Source: Bacteroidota bacterium (GTDB lineage: Bacteria; Bacteroidota; Bacteroidia; Chitinophagales; Chitinophagaceae). Taken from it: a DNA stretch of 49,885 nt. Of this stretch, positions 9,310 through 16,823 are shown piece by piece. The notes beneath the pieces are model-generated. The model was not told the origin of the DNA and made no database searches. It worked only from the letters and a program-made list of their open reading frames with translations. Each line of letters begins with the position of its first letter. Position 1 is the first letter of the stretch. The position numbers and the translations under genes are program-made. The stretch spans positions 1 to 49,885 of the forward strand of contig CANJRV010000009.1 of the NCBI GenBank assembly GCA_947476825.1, given 5' to 3'.

Positions 9310-10668
9310 TTAATCTTTAGTCACTAAAACTTTTTTAGAAATTGTTTTTGTTCCGTCTGCAATTTGAATAAGATATTCGCCAGCATACAATGCCTTCGTA
9401 TCAAAATAAGCGATAGTGCTGCCAGAATAGATCATGGTCTTTTGGATGAATTTGCCAGTAATATCAAATAAAGAAACGCTTATGTTATCATGCATTCCTT
9501 TGGCAACTTGTATAGCCATAATTTCAGATGTTGGATTTGGAAATATTTGTACATCCAAGGTATTCAATATGCTTTCTGAAACACCTGCTGGTGTTGGTGT
9601 ATAAGTAGTTACTGTTTCTGTTATTGAAGTTACTTTTACAGCATTTTTAACACCATAAAATGTTGGTCCAACTACATAAGGATATGCCGAATTCCAATTG
9701 TCTTTTACTGTTGCGAAATAACAGTAAATACCATTAGGATATTCCGGAGTTTTGCAAAAACGACCATTGTGTTCATCTAAATAGTCTGGAGAAGTTGGAA
9801 CATCATATTGATAATCTTCTCTAAAATAGCCTAATGGATAAGTAGCACTAACTGCTGGACCTGCGGTAACCGTTGCACCAGTAGAATAGGTAGTACGTGT
9901 CGTGATATTACGCAAATTATAACTTGATTTCATGCGAACGATACCACCAGTTCCATCTACATTTTTGTAGGCATAAGCACCATAAATTGGGAACCCATCA
10001 TAAGCAAATCCAATCAATGGGGAATGTTGTGTACTGTCTATTACGTATAAGCCATCAGCATCATATAAAGTACATACTGTTGAAATAACATTCAAATCTA
10101 ATTTGAAAGCACTCGGGTTTTGATGATGATGATAATTGCCCATAGCAGGATGTCCTTTAGAACAATCGAATCCAAGTCGTTCACCAACTACAGCATCTCT
10201 ATTCCAAACGCCATCACCCATGCCGCCTAATGGACCGCCTTTCAAAGAATTGGTAGAATTTTGCCAGCTTACACCATCTCGGTAATCAAATAACGCAACA
10301 CCATTTACGAATAAACCAATATTGCCGCCAGTAGTATTTGTTGCGGTTCCAGTATTTTCTACTGGATTTAAACTCACTTTAAAAATGGCATTTTGAGCTG
10401 AAGCTAAGGATGGATTGCCATCTAAAAACGGACCTGTAACATAAGTTGGTATGCCTTGTGTAGTAATGTATGCCCAGTTTGCAGAGTATTGAACGGTTTG
10501 CACATTTGCTAAAACAGCATCTTGTATTGGCGTCGAATTTCCACTCACATAATGTCTTCCCATAATGGTATTATTTTGAAGCCAAGATGTAATGCCCGGA
10601 TTTGTTTGTGCTTGTAATTGGAAAATGGAAAAAATGGATAATGCGATGAGTTGGATTTTTTTAAGCAT
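9310..10668 (-). CDS. YHYH-domain secreted protein with T9SS sorting domain
   Basis: About 452 residues from the ATG at 10668, which begins a good signal peptide (MLKKIQLIALSIFSIFQLQA); an in-frame ATG at 10713 would overlap the upstream gene. The YHYH domain is recognised by the His-rich GNYHHHQNP and, later, GFAYDGFPIYGAY. The domain's biochemical role is not established; the clustered histidines suggest metal binding (inference). The C-terminus carries a T9SS sorting domain starting IFPNPTSE and ending KKVLVTKD. It sits between the di-heme peroxidase gene (gap 34 bases) and the sulfatase gene (gap 7 bases). Confidence 0.85.
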   Translation of the reverse strand: MLKKIQLIALSIFSIFQLQAQTNPGITSWLQNNTIMGRHYVSGNSTPIQDAVLANVQTVQYSANWAYITTQGIPTYVTGPFLDGNPSLASAQNAIFKVSLNPVENTGTATNTTGGNIGLFVNGVALFDYRDGVSWQNSTNSLKGGPLGGMGDGVWNRDAVVGERLGFDCSKGHPAMGNYHHHQNPSAFKLDLNVISTVCTLYDADGLYVIDSTQHSPLIGFAYDGFPIYGAYAYKNVDGTGGIVRMKSSYNLRNITTRTTYSTGATVTAGPAVSATYPLGYFREDYQYDVPTSPDYLDEHNGRFCKTPEYPNGIYCYFATVKDNWNSAYPYVVGPTFYGVKNAVKVTSITETVTTYTPTPAGVSESILNTLDVQIFPNPTSEIMAIQVAKGMHDNISVSLFDITGKFIQKTMIYSGSTIAYFDTKALYAGEYLIQIADGTKTISKKVLVTKD

Positions 10669-10702
10669 GCTGTTTTGTTTTTTTTGTTTAGACGACGAAT
10701 AA

Positions 10703-11740
10703 TTATAAACCATTCGGACTCTGTGAAAATAGTTTTTTTGGGTATTGAAATTTTGGATGGTATAGAAATTCTTTATCGGTCAAAGTTAATAGAAAGGAAA
10801 TAACATCTACTTTGTCATTTGCACTTAATTGGATAGGTTTTTGCAATTGCGAATCTAAAGTACTTGCGTGTTGTGGAATGGAAGTGTAATGATTCAATAC
10901 TTGGCTCAATTTTTTGAATCGACCATCATGCATATAAGGATAAGTAAATTCAATATTCCTTAAAGTTGGAACCTTAAAAGTTAGACTATCACTCGCGATA
11001 TGTGTTATCGCATATCGTCCATTATCCAGAAGTACGGTATCTTGTTGTAAACCATTATTGGCAAATTGATTATTCGTGAAGAGTGGCTCTGTATGGCAGC
11101 TGGCGCAGTTTTTTTGAAATAAGAGATAGCCATTTTTTTCCTGACTGCTAAAGGTATCTTCATGCCGCATCACTTGATCATATTTACTATTGGAACTCAC
11201 TAAGGTTAACATAAATTGCGTAATGCATTTCAAGGTTCTTTCTCCAGTAATGAGGCTATCACGGTAGGCGGTATAAAACAAATTTTTAAATACATTACTC
11301 TGATTTAATTTTTCAACAACATGTGCTATGTTCTCATTCATTTCATTGCTATCACTAATTGGCGCCAAAGCTTGCATGTCCAAATGATTAATTCTGCCAT
11401 CCCACATAAAGGTTTTGCCCCACGCTAAATTCATCAGTGCTGGTGCATTTCTTTTGCCAATTTTTCCATCTATACCATGACTCAAATCATGATCTGTATG
11501 GGCAAATCCAGTGAACGACAAATGACAACTTGCACAAGAAATAGTATTGTCTTTCGATAATATTGGCGAGTAAAACAAAGCTCTTCCAATATCTATTTTT
11601 TCTTGGCTTAAAATGTTTTTTGAAAAGTCGTAAGATGGTTTTTGCCAACCTGATGGTACATTAAATAATGGCTCCGTACTTGTAAAGGCAACTAAAGCAA
11701 AAAAGGAAAATAAGGCGATATAAATTATTCCTTTCCTCAT
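10703..11740 (-). CDS. Di-heme cytochrome c peroxidase (MbnH/MauG-like)
   Basis: A 345-residue periplasmic protein with an N-terminal signal or anchor. Two c-type heme sites are visible: C69-AS-C72-H73 and C212-AS-C215-H216. Other family marks are KRNAPALMNLAW, MWDGR, and Y-M270-H-DGRF near the second heme. The family uses two hemes to reduce peroxide or to oxidise protein side chains. Adjacency to an MbnP-like gene, with stop and start overlapping by four bases, points to the MbnH subgroup, which oxidises a tryptophan on its MbnP partner in Methylosinus (known from that family). A plain bacterial cytochrome c peroxidase is the alternative. Confidence 0.88.
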   Translation of the reverse strand: MRKGIIYIALFSFFALVAFTSTEPLFNVPSGWQKPSYDFSKNILSQEKIDIGRALFYSPILSKDNTISCASCHLSFTGFAHTDHDLSHGIDGKIGKRNAPALMNLAWGKTFMWDGRINHLDMQALAPISDSNEMNENIAHVVEKLNQSNVFKNLFYTAYRDSLITGERTLKCITQFMLTLVSSNSKYDQVMRHEDTFSSQEKNGYLLFQKNCASCHTEPLFTNNQFANNGLQQDTVLLDNGRYAITHIASDSLTFKVPTLRNIEFTYPYMHDGRFKKLSQVLNHYTSIPQHASTLDSQLQKPIQLSANDKVDVISFLLTLTDKEFLYHPKFQYPKKLFSQSPNGL

Positions 11741-12420
11741 TGTTGTGTCCTAAACATTTGCGTAAATCTTTTTGAAAAATCCATCGCTTCTTTACCAGGT
11801 ATCATGATGGATTTTTGTGTCTTGAAATCTAAGTTTGCCATTAGCTTTTCAAGCTGCAAGTAAATATCTATTTGCTTTTTATTTGGTATAGATAATTTAA
11901 TTTCTTGCAATGGGTAATAAGGCATTTGATACCCACCTATATGAAACTGAAATTCATTTTTGCGTGAATTACATTTTGGATGTATCCCTTCTAATTTGAA
12001 ATTGATATAACCACTTTGCCAAGTCCAATACATGCCCAAGGTTGGATCTAAGTCTCCGCCAAAAGCGCCACTCACATTGCTTATGCTGTCAATGCCAACA
12101 CAGAATTCAATTGTATCAAAGTGAATATTTTTAGGCGTATGTAATGGAATAGTAAGAGATTTGGATTCTTCTATATGGATGAGATGGTGGCTATTGGATT
12201 CACGAAAAACAGTCTTGCCTTGCCACAACAATTGAATACCACTGATATAATATTTTAAGGTAGTAATTACAACAGAATCACTTTCAGATGGTAATTTTAT
12301 TTGTTCATTCAAGATTAATTTTTGATGATTAATCTGGTGATGAAAGCGAATGGAAATATCGTTTTGCGCCACAAGGCAAAGAGGCATACACCCGATGAGA
12401 AAACAAATAATAAATCGCAT
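11737..12420 (-). CDS. MbnP-family copper-binding protein
   Basis: A 227-residue exported protein (signal peptide about 1-18). The MbnP-like signature is clear: VGIDSISNVSGAFGGDLDP followed by GMYWTWQSGYINFKLEG around residues 109-145, with W132 and W134 conserved in type, and paired histidines earlier (HH 27-28, HH 78-79). In characterised MbnP/MbnH pairs, MbnP binds copper after a tryptophan is oxidised to kynurenine by the di-heme partner. The gene overlaps the peroxidase gene by four bases and follows the Spy-like gene by two bases, so the three are translationally linked. Confidence 0.8.
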   Translation of the reverse strand: MRFIICFLIGCMPLCLVAQNDISIRFHHQINHQKLILNEQIKLPSESDSVVITTLKYYISGIQLLWQGKTVFRESNSHHLIHIEESKSLTIPLHTPKNIHFDTIEFCVGIDSISNVSGAFGGDLDPTLGMYWTWQSGYINFKLEGIHPKCNSRKNEFQFHIGGYQMPYYPLQEIKLSIPNKKQIDIYLQLEKLMANLDFKTQKSIMIPGKEAMDFSKRFTQMFRTQQ

Positions 12421-12422
12421 GA

Positions 12423-12878
12423 TTATTTATGGGGTGGTGGAGGCGGTGGCATAAATAGCTTTGCAAGCTCCTTGGTCAAATCATGAAATGCTGACCATTG
12501 CTTTTCGGTACAAATATTTTTTATACCTTGAAAATGATGAAAATGTGCGTATTCAATATTTTTTTGTTCGCTATTGATTTGCTGAATAAAGCTATCAACT
12601 TGTGTTGTAGAAACTGCCTGATTGAGTAATGGGTATAGTGCACTTTTTAATGCCGCGATATGTTCTTGTGCAGCCCCAATTTCTTGACGATGTATTTTTA
12701 TTAAGCTATCATATTGCACTATTTGAGCCTCTTGCAAATCTAATTGCTCAATGATTAAATTTCGATTTCTGTCTGGATGATGCCGATGTCCATTGCCTGT
12801 AAAAAGATAGATAACAATGGATATATTGGAAAGCAATAATATCACACAGACGATGCTTAACACTTTAACTTTACTCAT
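12423..12878 (-). CDS. Spy/CpxP/ZraP-like periplasmic metal-sensor-type protein
   Basis: A 151-residue protein with one N-terminal membrane segment (about 5-27), a short His-rich stretch (GHRHHPDRNR), and a long helical periplasmic part. The C-terminus is proline-rich ending PPPPPPHK. The layout (anchor, charged helices, LDLQEAQ and EKQW segments) matches small heavy-metal-resistance or CpxP-type proteins, which buffer metals or unfolded proteins and can tune envelope stress signalling. It overlaps the preceding anti-sigma-like gene by eight bases. Family assignment is by pattern, so moderate. Confidence 0.65.
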   Translation of the reverse strand: MSKVKVLSIVCVILLLSNISIVIYLFTGNGHRHHPDRNRNLIIEQLDLQEAQIVQYDSLIKIHRQEIGAAQEHIAALKSALYPLLNQAVSTTQVDSFIQQINSEQKNIEYAHFHHFQGIKNICTEKQWSAFHDLTKELAKLFMPPPPPPHK

Positions 12879-13128
12879 GGTACAAATTATTATCGGTCAT
12901 TAAATTCATGTTTTTTAAAATTTGATTATGCCTTTGTTGGGTATCTTTTTCGATAGCAAAAATGTTCAAACTAATCAGTATTAACATGCTAGCTGCGATG
13001 GCATAAGTCCAGGTTTTCGAAAATGGTTCTTGGATTGGTTGCGCAATTTTTTGCTGTATGCGAGTCCACACAAAAGGCGAGACTTCTACTTTTTGAATTT
13101 GCGCTAGGAGTGTATTTGTTTGTTCCAT
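12871..13128 (-). CDS. Small single-pass membrane protein, candidate anti-sigma factor
   Basis: An 85-residue protein with an N-terminal soluble part (about 1-37), one membrane segment (about 38-58) and a short periplasmic tail. Its place directly after the ECF sigma gene, with a 35-base gap, and its topology fit an anti-sigma factor. No zinc-binding HxxxCxxC motif is present, so it would be a minimal or unusual one. It overlaps the downstream Spy-like gene by eight bases. The anti-sigma role is inference from context. Confidence 0.55.
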   Translation of the reverse strand: MEQTNTLLAQIQKVEVSPFVWTRIQQKIAQPIQEPFSKTWTYAIAASMLILISLNIFAIEKDTQQRHNQILKNMNLMTDNNLYHE

Positions 13129-13163
13129 TTGTGTAAGTGTTTTTTTAGACGATGTTTATTCAA

Positions 13164-13685
13164 TTATCCTTCGTTTTGTTGTAAAAAAATCGCCAAGTTG
13201 GCTTTGGCTCTTGCTATCAAACTCTCTACAGCCCCAATATTGAGCTGCATAATTTCTGCAATTTCTTTTTGTGATTTCTGTTCTATTTTGCTTAGAATTA
13301 TTGCAGTTCTTTGCTTGTCGCGAAGGGCATTGATGGCATTGAATATTTTTTTTGTTGCTTCTTTATTTTCCATTTGAACGCCCGGATGATTAAATTCTGT
13401 GACATCCATTCGCGGTTCATTACTTTCTTGGTGGAACAAACTAGTGATCAATCCAAAACGTTTTTTTCGTTTTTTCATTTTGATATAATCCAAGGATTTA
13501 TTAATCGTGATTTTATAAATCCAAGTCGAAAGTTCGGCGTTATGTTTGAATTGCGCAAGCGACAGATGGATGTTCACAAACACATCTTGCGTTATTTCTT
13601 CTGCGTCTTCTATATTTTGTACATACTGCAACGCAAGGTTATACACCTTGTTTTTATACATGCTATAAATTTCTTCTAATTGCAA
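13164..13685 (-). CDS. ECF-type RNA polymerase sigma factor
   Basis: A 173-residue sigma factor with region 2 near the N-terminus (NIEDAEEITQDVFVNIHL and STWIYKITINKSLDYIK) and region 4 at the C-terminus (ALRDKQRTAIILSKIEQKSQKEIAEIMQLNIGAVES as helix-turn-helix, read in parts). It is the first gene of the seven-gene operon running to 7701 and probably controls it with the next gene as its antagonist (inference). The reading starts with TTG at 13685; an ATG eight codons in (13661) is the alternative. A dispersed ~88 bp repeat lies just upstream (13736-13822). Confidence 0.88.
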   Translation of the reverse strand: MQLEEIYSMYKNKVYNLALQYVQNIEDAEEITQDVFVNIHLSLAQFKHNAELSTWIYKITINKSLDYIKMKKRKKRFGLITSLFHQESNEPRMDVTEFNHPGVQMENKEATKKIFNAINALRDKQRTAIILSKIEQKSQKEIAEIMQLNIGAVESLIARAKANLAIFLQQNEG

Positions 13686-13735
13686 TTGTTAGATATTTAT
13701 ATTTGAGGACATAGTAAAATTTTAATCAGAATAAT

Positions 13736-13822
13736 TTGGGCGGCAGACACGCTTTTCGTTCCAATCTTTTTGCTTCAAAGCAAGCAAAAAGGATTTCCAC
13801 TTCAATCGTTGCCGCAATGCAT
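13736..13822 (+). repeat. Dispersed ~88 bp structured repeat, copy A
   Basis: The copy runs from TTTGGGCGGCAGACACGC to CGTTGCCGCAATGCA. The outer GCGGCA/TGCCGC pair and a central hairpin (TTTTTGCTT/AAGCAAAAA) make it foldable. The same ends occur at 38074-38162 and, inverted, at 15293-15380 and 45469-45558. This copy lies 45 bases beyond the stop of the K+ channel gene. Confidence 0.75.
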
Positions 13823-13867
13823 CCACAAGTATAAATTATATTTTTGATTAGATGCTTAGTATAATCT

Positions 13868-14578
13868 TTATAAAATATCTTCTTCTTCAAAATAGCCTTT
13901 CGTTTTTACTTTCGTAGAGAAAAAATTTAAAAATAAAACAACAAAAGAAAAGAAGAATAAGGCCTGAATACTCACTAAAGCTTTACCATACAATGTTACA
14001 GGATAATAATCGCCAAATCCAATAGAATTAGAGCATATCACACTAAAGTAAACAGAATCGAACCAATGTAAAAATGGGCGATTCATATTATTACCCAGTG
14101 TATACAATACCGCAAAGGAAATTATTATTTCAAAATAATTAAAAAATAATAACAGCATCGAACGTTTATACGAACGAGGGCGAGAAAGTAAATCGGAAGC
14201 GAAAATTAAGGTGGGTACATAAAATACGGTTTCTACTAACAGATAAATCATGAGACAAATGATGAAGGTAATATGTTGTGCATGATAAATAAGAATGAGT
14301 AAAGGAAATAGAACCTTAGTCAGTATATAAAAATCCAAAGCGAGATCTTGGTATTCACGACCTTTTTTGTAGGTAGCATATTTAATATAAATGCCTGGAA
14401 AAAATAATTGAGAAGTGGATAGAAATAAGCGAACTATTTTTTCGATACCATTATCATCTTGGTGATCATTGTTCCATATTGCTTTAATATTTAAAATCCG
14501 CTTTTCAATGGGATTGTGTTTGGGTTTCGAATGAGCCGAAATTTTACCGAGCAGAAGTTTTTTAAATATCGACTTCAT
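13868..14578 (-). CDS. Two-TM-pore potassium channel protein
   Basis: A 236-residue membrane protein. After a basic soluble N-terminus (about 1-50) there are several hydrophobic segments and a pore region with the K+ selectivity filter SIGFGD (185-190), followed by the last membrane helix and a short acidic tail. This matches the ion-channel (Ion_trans_2) family. A -7 box (TACTTTTG on the minus strand, 14621-14628) overlaps an earlier in-frame ATG at 14623, so the ATG at 14578 is preferred. No regulatory RCK domain is present. Confidence 0.82.
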   Translation of the reverse strand: MKSIFKKLLLGKISAHSKPKHNPIEKRILNIKAIWNNDHQDDNGIEKIVRLFLSTSQLFFPGIYIKYATYKKGREYQDLALDFYILTKVLFPLLILIYHAQHITFIICLMIYLLVETVFYVPTLIFASDLLSRPRSYKRSMLLLFFNYFEIIISFAVLYTLGNNMNRPFLHWFDSVYFSVICSNSIGFGDYYPVTLYGKALVSIQALFFFSFVVLFLNFFSTKVKTKGYFEEEDIL

Positions 14579-14620
14579 GATGAAAGGAATAAATATTGAA
14601 TTTAAAAAAAGGGAAGGACA

Positions 14621-14628
14621 CAAAAGTA
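14621..14628 (-). promoter_or_regulatory. -7 promoter box for the K+ channel gene
   Basis: The minus strand reads TACTTTTG, a full match to TAnnTTTG, about 43 bases before the ATG at 14578. It excludes the in-frame ATG at 14623 as the start. Confidence 0.45.
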
Positions 14629-14710
14629 GACATCTTGTATGGATTATCTACCATCCTTTTGTACGAACAAATTGTAGATTTTCTTTTATGGAATTAATGG
14701 ATTGAAAAAA

Positions 14711-15238
14711 TTATACTTTCAACAAAGGCAAATACTTTTCTTCTATTACTTTGAAATGCCAGCGTTGATGACCTGCAAGGATAAACCCAATGGCATGTAC
14801 AGAATATTCACCTTTGAATCCATTGCCCAATTTTGCTAACATGTCATCTGTAAAGGATTGAAACAAATGGATAGTAGATTTTCTTAATGCAATCGCTTCA
14901 GCAATTAGTGCATCTAAAGTTCGTTCATTGGCATGTGCATTTTTTGCGAATTCATCTTCATCATATAGAGGCACTTGTTCATCTCCTCTTGCAAAAGATA
15001 CTGCTCTATAACTAAATATCCTTTCAGTGTCTATCATGTGTTGCATCAAATCCTTGATAGTCCATTTGCCTGGCGCGTAAACCTGATTGCCTAAGGATTG
15101 CCACAAACCCAACGGAATATTTTCCAGTTCATGTAAACTAATTTGTAATGCTTCAAGCATCTCTATATCATCTGCCAAAAGAATATATCTGTCGAAGTAT
15201 TCTGGCATGGGATACAATTCGGAACGTTTCATTTTCAT
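14711..15238 (-). CDS. DinB family protein
   Basis: A 175-residue soluble four-helix-bundle protein of the DinB/YfiT superfamily. The three metal-ligand histidine positions are visible: WTIKDLMQHMIDTERIF (His near 67) and AGHQRWHFKVIEEKY (two His near 156 and 160). Members are metal-dependent hydrolases or thiol transferases, many of unknown substrate. No operon partner is obvious: the next gene on the strand starts 132 bases beyond its stop, and its upstream side faces repeat copy B. Confidence 0.82.
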   Translation of the reverse strand: MKMKRSELYPMPEYFDRYILLADDIEMLEALQISLHELENIPLGLWQSLGNQVYAPGKWTIKDLMQHMIDTERIFSYRAVSFARGDEQVPLYDEDEFAKNAHANERTLDALIAEAIALRKSTIHLFQSFTDDMLAKLGNGFKGEYSVHAIGFILAGHQRWHFKVIEEKYLPLLKV

Positions 15239-15292
15239 GTTTTAAATCTGAATTAAACTAAAATGGTAAGGAGAAATAAGCTTTAATTGTTG

Positions 15293-15380
15293 ATGTATTG
15301 CGGCAACGATTGTAGCGGAAATCCTTTTTGCTTGCCCTGAAGCAAAAAGATTGTAGCGAAAAGCGTGTGTGCCGCCCAAA
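15293..15380 (-). repeat. Dispersed ~88 bp structured repeat, copy B (inverted)
   Basis: It begins TGTATTGCGGCAACG and ends GTGTGTGCCGCCCAAA, the reverse orientation of copies A and C. It contains an internal direct repeat (GATTGTAGCGGAAA and GATTGTAGCGAAAA) around a centre CTTTTTGCTT/AAGCAAAAAG that is self-complementary. It lies 62 bases beyond the thiolase stop and 54 bases before the DinB gene start. Confidence 0.75.
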
Positions 15381-15442
15381 ATATTTTTATTGAATTTTTT
15401 AGATATTCTATACGGGTATGTATTTTCATTATTATATAATCC

Positions 15443-16612
15443 TTATTCACTCAACAATACATGCGTGAATACACTAGAAGCAGTTCCACCTATACTTTGA
15501 ATGAGTCCAACTCTTGGAATTTTTGTAATTTGATTTGCTCCAGCTAATCCTGTTAATTGTGCATAGGCTTCCACTGCTTGATACACACCCGATGCGCCAA
15601 TAGGATGACCTCGTGCTTTTAATCCACCAAAAGTAGAAATTGGAATTTTACCATTTATACAAATTTCTCCATCAACCGCCAATTTCCAACCTTCACCGGG
15701 TTTAGCAAACCCCATTGCTTCTAAGGACAAAGTGGCAATGATAGAATACGCATCATGCAATTCAAAAAAATCTATTTCATCTATTGTAATACCAGACATC
15801 GCAAGTGCTTTCATGCCCGAACGCTTGATGCCATCTGCATGTAATGGATGTAGACGTTTGGCTATGCCTACATGTTCTGTTGCCGCAGCAGAAGCTGTTA
15901 TTTTTACAACTGGGCGATTAGTCGACGTGGGTGGATTTTTAGAAAGTACCAATGCAGCACTACCATCACAAATTGGCGAAGCATCAAACATGCGCAAGGA
16001 GTGATATAAAAATTTAGCTTGTATATAATCCTCCACAGTTATTTCTTTATGGAAAAGAGCATTCAGGTTTTTATTCGCGTTGTGGTGCGCATTTACACCA
16101 AACATAGCAAAAAGATCTGGTGATATTTTATACGCATCAATATAAGATTGCATTAAACCCGCATTTAAGGTTACAAAGGAATGACCTCTGCCGCCTTCTA
16201 TTTCCCAGTCCGAAGCGGTGGCAATGGATTGTGTAATAAAGGCTTTATCTGCATGACTCATTTGCTCTACTCCACATACAACCACCGTATCACACTGACC
16301 ACTCATGATGGACATAAAACCGTTTCTCAATGCAGCGCCACCTGAGCCACAAGCGGCTTCTAGCGTTACCGCTTCAATGCCATTTAAGCCTGCTTCGCTC
16401 GCCACAATAGGACCGAGCTGTTGTTGATGCGACATAATACCAGACAACATATTACCTACATATAAGGCATCCACTTTTTCTACATTCGCATCTTCCATAG
16501 CTAATCGTATAGATTTAGCACCCATCTCACGGAGACTTAATGGGGAAAATTTTTCAACTTTGAGTTGTCCACTTCCAGTGATATAAACACCGGGTTTGTC
16601 ATTATGTTTCAT
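15443..16612 (-). CDS. Thiolase family protein (SCP2-type acetyl-CoA acetyltransferase)
   Basis: A 389-residue thiolase. The acyl-accepting cysteine is C88 in EAACGSGGAAL. The HDAY motif (ELHDAYS) replaces the classical NEAF, and GGLKARGHPIGASG carries the catalytic His, both typical of the SCP2/nonspecific lipid-transfer thiolase branch. The usual second Cys near the C-terminus (CxG) is replaced by SIGGTAS, also seen in that branch. It probably acts in cleavage or formation of 3-ketoacyl-CoA, perhaps of branched or unusual chains. It stands alone; no DUF35/OB-fold partner, common for this branch, is next to it. Confidence 0.88.
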   Translation of the reverse strand: MKHNDKPGVYITGSGQLKVEKFSPLSLREMGAKSIRLAMEDANVEKVDALYVGNMLSGIMSHQQQLGPIVASEAGLNGIEAVTLEAACGSGGAALRNGFMSIMSGQCDTVVVCGVEQMSHADKAFITQSIATASDWEIEGGRGHSFVTLNAGLMQSYIDAYKISPDLFAMFGVNAHHNANKNLNALFHKEITVEDYIQAKFLYHSLRMFDASPICDGSAALVLSKNPPTSTNRPVVKITASAAATEHVGIAKRLHPLHADGIKRSGMKALAMSGITIDEIDFFELHDAYSIIATLSLEAMGFAKPGEGWKLAVDGEICINGKIPISTFGGLKARGHPIGASGVYQAVEAYAQLTGLAGANQITKIPRVGLIQSIGGTASSVFTHVLLSE

Positions 16613-16801
16613 GGGAATAAATTAGAAGAATGGATATTATATATAATTACTAAATATAAAACTAAATTACCAAAATCAAAAACCATGTGATGAAATTATA
16701 AAGGATAAGCTGAAAGAGAACTCCATTTTGAATTGTCCGATACCTTTTATATTCTTCTATTTCCATTTATGGATATTATTTTTTTCAATAAAGAGTTTCT
16801 T

Positions 16802-16809
16802 TACATTTG
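16802..16809 (+). promoter_or_regulatory. -7 promoter box for the DUF5916 gene
   Basis: TACATTTG matches TAnnTTTG and lies 14 bases before the ATG at 16824. It places the start site after the in-frame ATG at 16728, supporting the shorter protein. Confidence 0.45.
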
Positions 16810-16823
16810 TTTTCTTTAACATT

